Shown: piece by piece, positions 18,020 to 26,539 of the stretch
Numbering within the stretch: position 1 is the first letter of the stretch
Layout of the letters: each line of letters starts with the position of its first letter
NCBI RefSeq assembly: GCF_036173125.1
Contig: NZ_CP108054.1
Location: 3,224,001-3,288,000, forward strand
Direction: 5' to 3'
From: Streptomyces sp. NBC_00286
GTDB taxonomy: Bacteria; Actinomycetota; Actinomycetes; Streptomycetales; Streptomycetaceae
Length of the DNA: 64,000 nucleotides
The notes under the pieces: model-generated
Databases searched by the model: none
What the model saw: the letters and a program-made list of their open reading frames with translations, nothing else
Told to the model about the DNA's origin: nothing
Made by a program: the position numbers and the translations under genes

Positions 18020-18127
18020 TCACGCTGTTTCCTTCGCCTCCTGCCACGACAGTTTGCGTTTGATCTCTCCGGCGGTGATCCGCGGAATCCCGCCGTAACG
18101 GCCGCGGAGGTACCCAAGTTCGAGGAG
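18020..18127 (-). pseudogene. 35-codon gene remnant lacking a start
   Basis: An open frame directly follows, in frame, the stop codon of the FAD oxidoreductase gene and ends at its own TGA. It encodes GYLRGRYGGIPRITAGEIKR followed by KLSWQEAKETA. It has no ATG, GTG or TTG start, so it looks like the 3' end of a gene whose 5' part was lost. I do not recognise the family. The alternative is chance coding-like composition. Confidence 0.35.
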
Positions 18128-19528
18128 CTAACCCACAGGCGCGAGGTGGCTGGGGCGGATGTTCTGGTTGAGTCTGAAGAGGTTGGTCGGGTCGTAGGTG
18201 TCCTTCAGGGTCGCGAGGCGTGCGTACTTGTCGTCGCCGTAGGCGTCGCGGACGCGGTCGGACTCCGGGGTGAAGTTGAGGTACGAGGCGCCGGTGCTGA
18301 ACGGTCGCATGGCGGCGGCGAAGGCGCGGCCGGCTGTGGTCATCCGGCTGTCGTCGGACGGGTCCGCCCACATGCAGATCGGGTGGAACAGGTAGCCGGC
18401 GTCGCGGTGGGAGAAGGCCGCCGCCTCGTCGGGCACCGTCGCGACGCCTTGCCCGATGCGGAAGATGACCATCTCGCTCAGGGGTGCGCCGGCCACGGTC
18501 AGGTCGACGGCGTGGGCGAGGAACGTGTCGATCGCCTCGTCGCTGAGCTCCCTCATGTACTCGCCGCGCCAGTAGCTGCGGAAGCCTCGCGGCGCGAGCG
18601 GGTCGAGGGCGGCCTGGAAGGCGGTGTACGGCATGGGGGCGATGTGGTCGACAGCGGGATGGAGGTCCCGGATCGGCTGGACCACCTCGGCACCCTGGCC
18701 GGCGTCACCGACGTACAGGGCCGCCACGCCCAGGACCGGTTTGCCGCGCAGTTCCTCGGGGACGAACGGCTCGGGCGGCGCGGTGAGCACCACGCACGCG
18801 GTCGCGAGTTCGTCGGGTGCGGCGTCGGCGCGGTCCCGCCAGCCGCGCAGGGCCTCGGGGGCGCGCTCGATCGGGAACATCGTCAGTCCCGCGAGGACGG
18901 TCGGGCCGAGCGGGTGCAGCCGGAAGGTGAACTCCGTGACGATGCCGAAGTTGCCTCCGCCGCCGCGGATGCCCCAGAACAGGTTGGCGTGCTCGTCCTC
19001 ACTGGCGCGTACGACCCTGCCGTCGGCGAGGACCACCTCTGCGGCGATGAGGTTGTCGCAGGCCAGCCCGTACGTGCAGGAGGTCCAGCCGTAGCCGCCG
19101 CCGGTGGTGAACCCGCCGATCCCGGTGGTGGTGACGCGCCCGCCGGGTGTGTGGAGCCCGTACGCCTGGGTGGCGGCGTCGAGTTCGCCCCACAGGACGC
19201 CTCCACCGGCTCGTACGGTCCGCGCTTCGGGGTCGACAGTGATCGACTTCAGGCCGCTGAGGTCGATCAGCAGCCCGTCGTCGCAGGTACTCAGCCCGGC
19301 GACGCTGTGGCCGCCGCAGCGGACCGCCACGACGAGCCCGTGATTACGGGCGACGTCTACGGCCGCGGCGACGTCCGCGGTGTCGGCGGGGCGGGCGATG
19401 AGTGCCGGGCGTCGGTCGATCATGGCGTTGAAGACCTGCCGGGCCTCGTCGTAACCCGGCTGGGCCGGCCGCAGCATCTGGCCGGAGAAACCCTCGTGCA
19501 GTGCGGCTGCCGGATCGGTGAGGGTCAT
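18128..19528 (-). CDS. FAD-binding oxidoreductase, berberine-bridge enzyme (BBE) type
   Basis: This 466-residue flavoenzyme has the PCMH FAD domain: LIARPADTADVAAAVDVARN near 44 and VRCGGHS near 69-75, where His74 is the usual covalent FAD attachment. GIGGFTTGGGYGWTSCTYGL near 136-155 carries a Cys that could be a second link. It ends with the BBE motif FTPESDRVRDAYGDDKYARL followed by KDTYDPTNLFRLNQNI. It probably oxidises a secondary metabolite or sugar. It starts 17 bp downstream of the large regulator gene and may be co-transcribed with it. Confidence 0.9.
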   Translation of the reverse strand: MTLTDPAAALHEGFSGQMLRPAQPGYDEARQVFNAMIDRRPALIARPADTADVAAAVDVARNHGLVVAVRCGGHSVAGLSTCDDGLLIDLSGLKSITVDPEARTVRAGGGVLWGELDAATQAYGLHTPGGRVTTTGIGGFTTGGGYGWTSCTYGLACDNLIAAEVVLADGRVVRASEDEHANLFWGIRGGGGNFGIVTEFTFRLHPLGPTVLAGLTMFPIERAPEALRGWRDRADAAPDELATACVVLTAPPEPFVPEELRGKPVLGVAALYVGDAGQGAEVVQPIRDLHPAVDHIAPMPYTAFQAALDPLAPRGFRSYWRGEYMRELSDEAIDTFLAHAVDLTVAGAPLSEMVIFRIGQGVATVPDEAAAFSHRDAGYLFHPICMWADPSDDSRMTTAGRAFAAAMRPFSTGASYLNFTPESDRVRDAYGDDKYARLATLKDTYDPTNLFRLNQNIRPSHLAPVG

Positions 19529-19545
19529 GGCTCCTCCTCCGGTTG

Positions 19546-22500
19546 TCAGTCCCCCGGTTGTCGTTCCAGGGCACGATCGTGGCCGGGGCAGCGTTCCGCG
19601 AGCGTTTCCCGGATCCGCTGCTCGAAGGCGTACGCCCGCTGGCGCCGGGCCGCGGTGAGTGCGCGCCTCAGTTCCGCCGCGACCTCGTCGCCGGGAGCGT
19701 CGAGGGCGGCGAGGAAGGTCGCGCGCAGGCGTCTGATCTCGGCTTCCCAGAGTTCGGCGCCGCGGCCCATGCCGAGCGCCTCGTCGGCCAGCGCGAGGCC
19801 GGCCTTCGGCTCGCCCGCCACCGTGTAGTCCTCCAGCAGCAGGCGCGTGGCCACGCCCGGCAGACCCGGTGCGGGCGACCGGCCACGCACGAGGTGCTCA
19901 CGCACGTCCCGTACGCGGGCCAGTCCGGCGGCCGTGCGCCCGTCGAGGACCTCGAGGTGGCCCGCGAACATGTCCGCCACCAGCCGGATCTGGGCGGGAG
20001 CGTCGTCCATCGGGTCGGCGGCGAGGATCCGCACGTAGCGGCGTAGCCGTTCGGTGTCGGCGCGGTCCATGGCGAGGATCGCGGACCACACCCAGACGGT
20101 GGCCCGGCTGTAGGAGTGGGCGGACTCGCCGGCGGCGTGCAGGGCGAGGGCCTGCTGGTGGTCGGCGTCGTCGGGATGGCCCTGGAGCCAGAGGGTGTGG
20201 GCCAGGCGCATCCGGACGAGCAGTTCCGGGTCCTGCCCGTAGCGCAGCACGTGGGCGCCGCGCAGGGCGGGCCGGAAGCGGCGCATCGCGGCTTCGAAGT
20301 GGGTGCGCGCCTCGGCCAGTTGTCCGGGCCAGTAGGCGGCGATGCCGAGGATGTAGTCGCTCTCCACCCGCAGGACCGGGTCGTCGTCCCGCTCGGCGCG
20401 CGCCCGCAACTGGGCCCCGTACGTACGTGCCGACTCCCATTCGCCACGGGTGAGGGCGGCCAGCGCGAGGGACCACACCAGCGGCGGCTCGGGGTCGCAG
20501 CCGAGTCGTCCGGCCAGACGCAGGGCGCGGGTGTGCACCTGCGCCATCCGTTCGGAGCCGTATCCCTCGCAGGCCACGAGCGGTGCCGGGAGCGAGGTGA
20601 GCAGGCGCAGCTGGAGCCGGGCGGTGTCAGGACCGGGTGGCAGGCGGCCGGCCAGCGCCAGTGCGCGTTCGAGTGCCCGGACGGCAGCCGTGTGGGCGTG
20701 CAGCCATTGGGCGTTCTCCGCGGCGCGGGCGTACCAGCGGACGGCCTCGCCGGTCGCACCGGCGTGGTCGTAGTGCTGGGCGAGAGCGGCTGCGGCGGCG
20801 TCTCCGCTCCGCTCGAGTGCGCGGGCGATCGCGAGATGCGCCTGACGCAGGCGTGGCGGGCCGAGCGAGGCGTACGCGGCGTCGCGGATTCGGCCATGGC
20901 TGAAGTCGTAGGCGCCCGGGCCGTGTGCGCGGATGATCCCGCGGTGCCAGAGCTCGTCCAACGCGCCCACGAACGTCTCCTCCGGCAACCCGCTCGCCGC
21001 CGCCAGCACATCGGCGGTGAAGGCTCGGCCGAGCGCGGCGGCGACGCCGGCCAGGGCCGCGGCGGGGCGCGACAGCCGGGCCAGGCGGCCCGCGATCACC
21101 GCCTGCACCTTTGACGCGTCCGCCGGCGCGTCGGGCTTGAGCGCCTCGACGACGAACAAGGGGTTGCCCTCGCTGTCGTCGTAGAGGCGCTGAAGCCCGC
21201 TCGTCTCCAGCGGCGCGCCCGTGATGCGTTCGGCGAGCAGCGCGGTCTCCGCCCGGTCGAGCCGGTCGAGCTCGATCCCGGTGAAGCGTCCGAGCGCCTG
21301 GACAGCGGTGATCAGGTCGAGGAGCGGGTGGTCCGCGTCGCACTCCTCGCGCCGGGCGGTGGCCACGACGAGCAGCCGCGCGGACGGTGCCGCGCGCAGC
21401 AGGTGGTGGACGAGACGCAGCGACTGCGCGTCCGCCCACTGCGCGTCGTCGAGGACCAGCAGCAACGGCGCCCCCGCGGCCAGCAGCGCGTGGCCGATCG
21501 CGTCGGACAGCCGCCGTCGCAGCTCCGCCTCGGGCAGCGGCTCGGGCGGCGGCACCCGGGCGGCCACCTCGGGCAGCAGACGCGCCAGCTCAACGAGGTG
21601 AAACCCCTCCAGCCGGGGCAGCCGCGCGGCAACCGGCCGGGACCGAAGCCACGCGATGGCCACCCCGTACGCCACCGGGTCCTCCCCCGGATAGGCACGG
21701 GCCCGCACCGTCAGCCCACCGACCCGCGCACGCACCTCGTCGACCAGCCGCGTCTTCCCGACCCCCGCCTCACCGCTGACCAGCACCAGCTGAGCCCGTC
21801 CGGACGCCGCGGCACGCCACACGGCGGACAGGCGAGCCCGCTCCACCTCGCGCCCGACGAACGGCGACGTGCCGGACGCCTTCCCACGGGAAGCGGACGG
21901 CGTCCCCGGGCCAGCCGGTGCGTCGGCCACGAGCGACGCGTACACGGCACGGGTCTCAGGCGACGGCTCGATCCCGAGCTCGCGCTCCAGGACCGCCGCG
22001 CAGGCGTGGTAGGCGCGCACCGCACGGGCACGGTCCCCGGACGCCCGGCACAGCTCCATCAGCAGTCGATGGCTCTCCTCGCGCAGCGGATCGCAGGCGA
22101 CCAGCCGCTCGGCACAGCGGATGGCGTCCGGCAGACGCCCGTCGCGCCGATGGCGATGCGCCAGCTCCTCGAGCGCGTCCAGGTGAAGACTTGCCAGCCG
22201 TTCCCGTTCACCGAGGAGCCACTCGTCGTAGCAGCCCTCCATCAGGTCGCCTGCGTACGTCTCGACCGCGTCCTCCAGCCGCCCGGCGGCCAGCGCCCTC
22301 TCGAAGTGCTCCACGTCCAGCCACAGGGACGCCTCCGGGCGCCACTGCAGGCTCCGCGGCCCGATGTCGATCAGCCGGTCGGCCTCGGGCAGCGCATGGC
22401 GCAGGGTGTGCAGCACCTTGCGCAGGTTCGTGTGTGCCTGGCGCTCACTCGAGCCGGGCCACAGCAGGAACGCCACATGCCGACGCGGCTGCGGCGCGTC

Positions 22501-22626
22501 CCGGTGCAGCAGCAGGTAGGCCAGCAGCGATTCCGCACGTGCGGAGTCCAGCGGCCCCAGCCGCCGTTCTCCGCTGCGCAGATCCATGCCGCCCAGCAGG
22601 CGCGCGTGCAGAGCTGTCCCGTCCAT
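19546..22626 (-). CDS. Large BTAD/ATPase (AfsR/LAL-like) transcriptional regulator
   Basis: This 1026-residue regulator starts with a winged-helix-like segment and a BTAD domain (about residues 5-235: NLRKVLHTLRHALPEADRLI, RELGIEPSPETRAVYASL). An AAA/STAND ATPase follows with Walker A GEAGVGKT at about 285-292 and Walker B LLVLDDAQWAD, then a long TPR-like helical C-terminus rich in Ala/Arg/Leu. No LuxR helix-turn-helix is seen at the C-terminus. ATG at 22626 is chosen because GGGAG lies 8 nt upstream; the frame runs open to 22806 and overlaps gvpK. It lies downstream of the gas vesicle cluster, same strand. Confidence 0.87.
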   Translation of the reverse strand: MDGTALHARLLGGMDLRSGERRLGPLDSARAESLLAYLLLHRDAPQPRRHVAFLLWPGSSERQAHTNLRKVLHTLRHALPEADRLIDIGPRSLQWRPEASLWLDVEHFERALAAGRLEDAVETYAGDLMEGCYDEWLLGERERLASLHLDALEELAHRHRRDGRLPDAIRCAERLVACDPLREESHRLLMELCRASGDRARAVRAYHACAAVLERELGIEPSPETRAVYASLVADAPAGPGTPSASRGKASGTSPFVGREVERARLSAVWRAAASGRAQLVLVSGEAGVGKTRLVDEVRARVGGLTVRARAYPGEDPVAYGVAIAWLRSRPVAARLPRLEGFHLVELARLLPEVAARVPPPEPLPEAELRRRLSDAIGHALLAAGAPLLLVLDDAQWADAQSLRLVHHLLRAAPSARLLVVATARREECDADHPLLDLITAVQALGRFTGIELDRLDRAETALLAERITGAPLETSGLQRLYDDSEGNPLFVVEALKPDAPADASKVQAVIAGRLARLSRPAAALAGVAAALGRAFTADVLAAASGLPEETFVGALDELWHRGIIRAHGPGAYDFSHGRIRDAAYASLGPPRLRQAHLAIARALERSGDAAAAALAQHYDHAGATGEAVRWYARAAENAQWLHAHTAAVRALERALALAGRLPPGPDTARLQLRLLTSLPAPLVACEGYGSERMAQVHTRALRLAGRLGCDPEPPLVWSLALAALTRGEWESARTYGAQLRARAERDDDPVLRVESDYILGIAAYWPGQLAEARTHFEAAMRRFRPALRGAHVLRYGQDPELLVRMRLAHTLWLQGHPDDADHQQALALHAAGESAHSYSRATVWVWSAILAMDRADTERLRRYVRILAADPMDDAPAQIRLVADMFAGHLEVLDGRTAAGLARVRDVREHLVRGRSPAPGLPGVATRLLLEDYTVAGEPKAGLALADEALGMGRGAELWEAEIRRLRATFLAALDAPGDEVAAELRRALTAARRQRAYAFEQRIRETLAERCPGHDRALERQPGD

Positions 22627-22771
22627 CAGCCGACTCCCGAGCACACGGCCCGGCATCCGGGTACCGCCCGCCCCCACGGACCGGGGCCCGGTCACCGGTA
22701 CGGCGTTCCCGGTTTCCAGGCTGCGACGTCCGGCCGGGTCCCGCGAGCCGTCCGGGAATCCGCGGTGGCCT

Positions 22772-23074
22772 TCAGTCGGACGGCAGCAGCGTCCCCAAGG
22801 GCCCAAGGTCCATGTTCAGGTCCTCCAGCCGCAGGTCATAGCGGGCGCAGAGGTCCTGCATGCGGTCGTGGAGGAGCATCAGGGTCAGGCCTACGCGTTC
22901 TTCCTGGTCCTCTGTGAGGTCGTTGTTGTCGACTCGGTGGAGGGCCTGGCGTTCCATGAGCTGGCGGAGGAGTTCGACGACGGTCAGGACGAGTTTGACC
23001 AGGTCGCGTTCGACTGTGTCCGGGTCGGTGGACAGGCGGCGGGCGGCGGTACGGGCTTCCGGGGGCGGGGGCAT
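22772..23074 (-). CDS. gvpK: Gas vesicle protein K
   Basis: This 100-residue GvpK has the family core DPDTVERDLVKLVLTVVELL, RQLMERQALHRVD and DLNMDLGPLGTLLPSD. GvpK is an accessory protein needed for gas vesicle assembly in most clusters. It is the last gene of the eight-gene cluster and starts 7 bp after gvpS. The length is usual. Confidence 0.95.
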   Translation of the reverse strand: MPPPPEARTAARRLSTDPDTVERDLVKLVLTVVELLRQLMERQALHRVDNNDLTEDQEERVGLTLMLLHDRMQDLCARYDLRLEDLNMDLGPLGTLLPSD

Positions 23075-23081
23075 GGCGGCC

Positions 23082-23276
23082 TCACTGCGGCTGGGTGGCG
23101 GCGTCGACAGCGGCGGCGGCGACCGGAGCGATGACGGCGCGCAGATCGATGCGTACGAGGTCGACGTCGGCGATGGACAGGACCAGGTCGCCCGTGATGA
23201 CGACGCCGCCCTGGAGGAGGCGGTCGAGGAGGTCGATGAGGGCGACCGGACGGTCGGCGACGGTGGCTGCGGTCAT
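23082..23276 (-). CDS. gvpS: Gas vesicle protein GvpS (GvpA/J-like)
   Basis: This 64-residue protein is a short GvpA-fold paralogue: LIDLLDRLLQGGVVITGDLV followed by VDLVRIDLRAVIAP. It is shorter than GvpA and lacks its C-terminal extension. It probably is a minor shell or nucleation component. Its ATG overlaps the gvpL stop codon (ATGA), so translation is coupled. Confidence 0.9.
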   Translation of the reverse strand: MTAATVADRPVALIDLLDRLLQGGVVITGDLVLSIADVDLVRIDLRAVIAPVAAAAVDAATQPQ

Positions 23277-24322
23277 GAGACGGGTTCCGCGGGGAGGGAG
23301 AAGGAGTACGGGGCCCAGGGCCCGGTCACTTCCACATGAACGCCCTGGAGGCCCTCGGCCGCTGCCAGGACGCGGGTGCGGAAGTCGCCGACGCGGTCTT
23401 CGGGGACGAGGTAGGCGTCGTTGCTGACGTTGGGGCCGGGGGCCGAGCCGGCGAGTTCGCCGCTCTGCGGACGGAAGGCCACGCGGTCCACGGCGAGGGT
23501 GCCGGCGAGTTCCCTCAGGCGGGCGGCCGTGTCGGTGGCGGCCTGCCAGGCGTCCTCCGTCGAGCGCTTACGGCGGCGGCGTCCGGCCAGGTAGGCGCGG
23601 CCGACGCCCAGGCCCTTGGCCGGTTCGGGGTCGGGAGACTCGTCGTCGGGAGCCGCGTAGATCTTGACGCCGAGTTCCACGTGGCCCGTGACGCGGTCCA
23701 GCAGTGGCAGGAAGTCGTCGCGGCGGTTCTCCAGGGTCTGCCGTACGCGGCCCTCGTCGCGGTAGACGGTGACCAGGCGCAGCGGCAGCACGGCGATGCC
23801 GCGGCCGGTGAGCGAGGCGACCACCGCGTGGTGCCCGCGGGCCGTGGCCTCCAGCCAGTCCAGGTCCTCCAGGCCGGCCCTGACGGACGCCTCGTCGAAC
23901 TCCGCGGCGGGGACGGTGCCGACGACCGCGGCGAGCGCCGGGGGGTGGTCCGGTGCGTCGTCCCGGGCACCATCCTGTGCCTCGTGTGCCTCGTGTGCCT
24001 CGTCCGGAGCGCCATCCGAAGTGCCATCCGGTGCGTCGTCGCCGAACTCCAGCAGGCGTATCGGTTCGCCCGCGACCCCGCGCAGGTCCGCGACCGCACG
24101 GGCGGCCTCCGGGGTGCGGCGCAGCACGGCGTAGGCGTAGACGATGTCGGTCTTCGCGCCGGTGCCGGTGCCGGTGCCGACCTCGGTCTCGACGTCCGTC
24201 TTGAGGTCTGTCTCGACGCGGTCGTCGATCTCGGCGTCGATGCCGGCTCTGACCTCGGCCTTGATGCCGGTGCCGAAGTCGGTCTTCACATCGGTGTCGG
24301 TGACGATATCGGTGTGCGTCAT
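23273..24322 (-). CDS. gvpL: Gas vesicle protein GvpL with unusual N-terminal extension
   Basis: This 349-residue protein belongs to the GvpL/GvpF family; the fold begins at IVYAYAVLRRTPEA near residue 59, where most relatives start within the first few residues. The 58 residues before it are a low-complexity, Asp/Thr/Val/Glu-rich alternating segment (for example DDRVETDLKTDVETEVGTGT). An acidic insert with EAHEAHEAQDGARDDA sits near residue 108. The C-terminus WAPYSFSLPAEPVS is canonical. GvpL/F proteins chaperone GvpA during assembly. ATGA overlaps join it to gvpJ upstream and gvpS downstream. Confidence 0.93.
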   Translation of the reverse strand: MTHTDIVTDTDVKTDFGTGIKAEVRAGIDAEIDDRVETDLKTDVETEVGTGTGTGAKTDIVYAYAVLRRTPEAARAVADLRGVAGEPIRLLEFGDDAPDGTSDGAPDEAHEAHEAQDGARDDAPDHPPALAAVVGTVPAAEFDEASVRAGLEDLDWLEATARGHHAVVASLTGRGIAVLPLRLVTVYRDEGRVRQTLENRRDDFLPLLDRVTGHVELGVKIYAAPDDESPDPEPAKGLGVGRAYLAGRRRRKRSTEDAWQAATDTAARLRELAGTLAVDRVAFRPQSGELAGSAPGPNVSNDAYLVPEDRVGDFRTRVLAAAEGLQGVHVEVTGPWAPYSFSLPAEPVS

Positions 24323-24789
24323 GAGGCAGGGCTCCTGTCGGCGGACCGCAGCGCGGCGATCTCCGCGCGCAGGCGTTCGTTCTCCTCGGCGAGGGAGCGG
24401 ACGGGATCCTCGGCCTCAGCAAGGGACCGCCCGTCCGGCCGCTCGGCGAGCGACGCGTCCGACCGCTCGGCGACGGGCTGCTCCGCGGCACCGGAACTCG
24501 CCTGGGAAGCCTGGGAGGCCCGGGAGGAGAGGGTGGGATCGTGTTCCCACCAGTCGATGCCCATCTCCTTCGCCTTGTCGACGGAGGCGACGATGAGCCG
24601 CAGCTTGATGGTGAGCAGCTCGATGTCGAGCAGGTTGATCCGGATGTCGCCCGCGATCACCACGCCCTTGTCGAGGACCCGTTCGAGGATGTCGGCGAGG
24701 TTGGCGCCCTGGCCGCCCGGCCCCTGCACGTACGGGGACGGAAGGCGTGACGCCGATCCGCCGAGTGTGCCTGCCACCGGTTGCGTCAT
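24319..24789 (-). CDS. gvpJ: Gas vesicle protein GvpJ with charged C-terminal tail
   Basis: This 156-residue protein has a GvpA-like core (LADILERVLDKGVVIAGDIR, INLLDIELLTIKLRLIVASV, residues about 31-75) and the GvpJ-type WWEHDP sequence. A long Ser/Ala/Glu-rich tail follows, ending in a coiled-coil-like segment EENERLRAEIAALRSADRS. ATG at 24789 gives a normal N-terminus. An in-frame ATG at 24852 would translate part of a 30-bp tandem repeat and is less likely. The Shine-Dalgarno is weak. The stop overlaps gvpL by ATGA. Confidence 0.9.
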   Translation of the reverse strand: MTQPVAGTLGGSASRLPSPYVQGPGGQGANLADILERVLDKGVVIAGDIRINLLDIELLTIKLRLIVASVDKAKEMGIDWWEHDPTLSSRASQASQASSGAAEQPVAERSDASLAERPDGRSLAEAEDPVRSLAEENERLRAEIAALRSADRSPAS

Positions 24790-24910
24790 GGTCGCTGCCC
24801 AATGCCTCGTGGCGTGACGCGTCGCTGCCCGATGCGCCGAGGCGTGACGCATCGTCGCCCGATGTGCCGTGGCGTGATGCCTCGTTGCGTACTGCGTCGT
24901 GGCGTCATGA
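24779..24910. repeat. 30-bp tandem repeats between gvpG and gvpJ
   Basis: Three full units, at 24801-24830, 24831-24860 and 24861-24890, share the pattern GATGCGCCGTGGCGTGACGC plus CGTCGCTGCCC. Degenerate partial copies lie at 24779-24800 and 24891-24910. They fill the gap between gvpG and gvpJ, where S. coelicolor-type clusters carry gvpY and gvpZ. There are no unique spacers, so this is not CRISPR. Confidence 0.8.
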
Positions 24911-25156
24911 TCCGGAGGCTCGTCTCCATGCGGTGATCTCGTCGAGTCGGTCCAGCAGTTCGTCCTCGCGGCGGTCGTACTCGTCCTCGTCGATCCGCCC
25001 CTCCAGCAGGGCCCGTTCCAGTTCGGTGAGGGCCTGTTGGACGGGGGCCGGGTCGTAGTACTCCGCTTCGGCGGCGTCCCGCACCTGCCCGGCGACCCAC
25101 ATCGTGGTGCGCAGGGGCGCGAGTGGCAGCGTGAGGATGCCGGTCAGCAGGCCCAT
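24905..25156 (-). CDS. gvpG: Gas vesicle protein G
   Basis: This 83-residue GvpG starts MGLLTGILTLPLAPLRTTMW and has the helical acidic core LTELERALLEGRIDEDEYDR followed by REDELLDRLDEI. GvpG is a small assembly factor. It starts 3 bp after gvpF ends. The 115 bp between its stop and gvpJ hold tandem repeats. Confidence 0.93.
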   Translation of the reverse strand: MGLLTGILTLPLAPLRTTMWVAGQVRDAAEAEYYDPAPVQQALTELERALLEGRIDEDEYDRREDELLDRLDEITAWRRASGS

Positions 25157-25159
25157 GGG

Positions 25160-25936
25160 TCAGGCCGCGAAACTGTACGGGGGCAGGGGGCCGCGCAGCC
25201 GGAAGTCGTAGCCCTCGCCGAAGTCACGCGCCAACTGCTGCCCCGCCTCGGTGAATTCGTGGGCGTGAGCACGTGCGACGAGGAACGAGACGTTGAGGAA
25301 GTCGTCCTTCGCCGGAGGGCCCTCGACTCTCGCGCGGGTCAGCGAGGACAACTGCTGCACGACCTGTTCGGCCAGCAGCCGCTGCCGGGCGTCGACCTGC
25401 TTGGCCAGCAACTCGCCGAGAGCCACGCGATCCTCGTAGGTGCCGTTGCCGTCCCGGGTGAGCTCGTTGAGTCTGCGGGCCTCTTCGGACTCGCTCAGCA
25501 CCTCGCGCAGCAGGTCGTCCTGGGCGCGTGCGGCCTTGAGGTTGAACTCGGTGGTGCCGTGCAGCTCGGCGAGTCTGCGCGTGTACTCCTCGCTCTTCTC
25601 CTCCAGCGCCCTTCCGACGGTCGCGCTGTCGGGGGCGAGCATCCCGAACCGCATGGGCAGCACCGCCCCGTCCGCCATCAGCCGCTCCTGCAGCTCCTGG
25701 TGGGCGGTGAGGTCACGGCGCTTGGGTCGTAGCTCGGTGGGTGCGGGGCTGACGACGGCGGCGAGCCCGCCGCGGATCACCGCGCTCAGGGAGCCGCCGA
25801 TGCCGCCGACGGTCCGTAGTCCGTCGAGCCGCAGGGGATGGTCGGAGCCGGTGATGGCGTAGACGTACAGGGGTGGGTCCGGTGCCGGCTCCGGGACCGG
25901 TGAGGCCGGCGCCGGGTTCGTCGGGGCGTCACTCAC
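25160..25936 (-). CDS. gvpF: Gas vesicle protein F
   Basis: This 258-residue GvpF/GvpL family chaperone has a Pro/Ala-rich start, then PPLYVYAITGSDHPLRLDGL near residue 21, VVSPAPTELRPKRRDLTAHQ near 60, VLPMRFGMLAPD near 92 and the C-terminal YDFRLRGPLPPYSFAA. It probably prevents aggregation of GvpA before shell assembly. The GTG start at 25936 is preceded by a purine-rich stretch with several Shine-Dalgarno-like motifs. Confidence 0.94.
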   Translation of the reverse strand: MSDAPTNPAPASPVPEPAPDPPLYVYAITGSDHPLRLDGLRTVGGIGGSLSAVIRGGLAAVVSPAPTELRPKRRDLTAHQELQERLMADGAVLPMRFGMLAPDSATVGRALEEKSEEYTRRLAELHGTTEFNLKAARAQDDLLREVLSESEEARRLNELTRDGNGTYEDRVALGELLAKQVDARQRLLAEQVVQQLSSLTRARVEGPPAKDDFLNVSFLVARAHAHEFTEAGQQLARDFGEGYDFRLRGPLPPYSFAA

Positions 25937-25981
25937 CGCGCCTCCCCTTCTCCTCCTGTGCCCTCTCCTCCTTCTCCTTGC
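25937..25981 (-). promoter_or_regulatory. Purine-rich gvpA-gvpF spacer with multiple Shine-Dalgarno-like motifs
   Basis: Read on the coding strand, the 45-nt spacer is nearly all purine and contains AAGGAG, GGAGGAG, AGGAGGAG and GGGGAGG in succession before the gvpF GTG. One of these suffices for initiation, so the array may boost or tune GvpF translation. Confidence 0.5.
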
Positions 25982-26380
25982 TCACCGCTTCTTCCCCTCC
26001 TCGTCGTCGCCGCCGAAGAAGTCGCCGACCGCGTCGACGACACCGTCGACGGCGCCGCTGATCGCGCCGTTCGTCGTGCCCCTGGCCCCGCTCTCGACCA
26101 TGTCGCCGACGATGTCGGTGAGCCGGGCGGGCGCCTTGCGGCCCGATTCCAGGTCGAGCCGGTTACAGGCCTCGGCGAAGCGCAGATAGGTGTCCACGCT
26201 GGCGATGACGATGCGTATGTCGATCTTGATCAGCTCGATGCCGACGATCGAGACACGGACGAACACGTCGATGACGAGCCCGCGGTCCAGGATGAGTTCG
26301 AGAATGTCGTAGAGCCCGGCGGTCCCCGAACCGCTGGAACTGGAGGCGGCAACGGGTTGCGTTCCGCTTGCTGTGGTCAT
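25982..26380 (-). CDS. gvpA: Gas vesicle major shell protein GvpA
   Basis: This 132-residue protein carries the GvpA core GLYDILELILDRGLVIDVFV, then RVSIVGIELIKIDIRIVIAS and VDTYLRFAEA, the amphipathic strands that build the gas-permeable shell. As in other Streptomyces it has a C-terminal extension, here rich in Gly/Asp (VGDMVESGARGTTNGAISGA). ATG at 26380 is favoured; a GTG nine bases upstream is possible. A 45-nt purine-rich spacer separates it from gvpF. Confidence 0.93.
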   Translation of the reverse strand: MTTASGTQPVAASSSSGSGTAGLYDILELILDRGLVIDVFVRVSIVGIELIKIDIRIVIASVDTYLRFAEACNRLDLESGRKAPARLTDIVGDMVESGARGTTNGAISGAVDGVVDAVGDFFGGDDEEGKKR

Positions 26381-26539
26381 GACGGTCACGGGTTCGGGTT
26401 CCCTTCGCTGTGCTCCGCACGGGGCCGTTTCCACTGGTACGTACGGGAGACACAGCGGCCGTGTTCACGGGCGGGACCGAAAACCACTGTCGAAAGCGGA
26501 AGTTTGGAGCAGGAGTTGGAGCAGCAGCTGATCGGGAGC

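Noticed and set aside
22627..22806. N-terminal extension of the second large regulator
   Set aside because: Pro/Gly/Arg-rich translation overlapping gvpK; the Shine-Dalgarno and family start support 22626.
24801..24910. CRISPR-like array
   Set aside because: Units are contiguous and degenerate, with no spacers and no cas genes.
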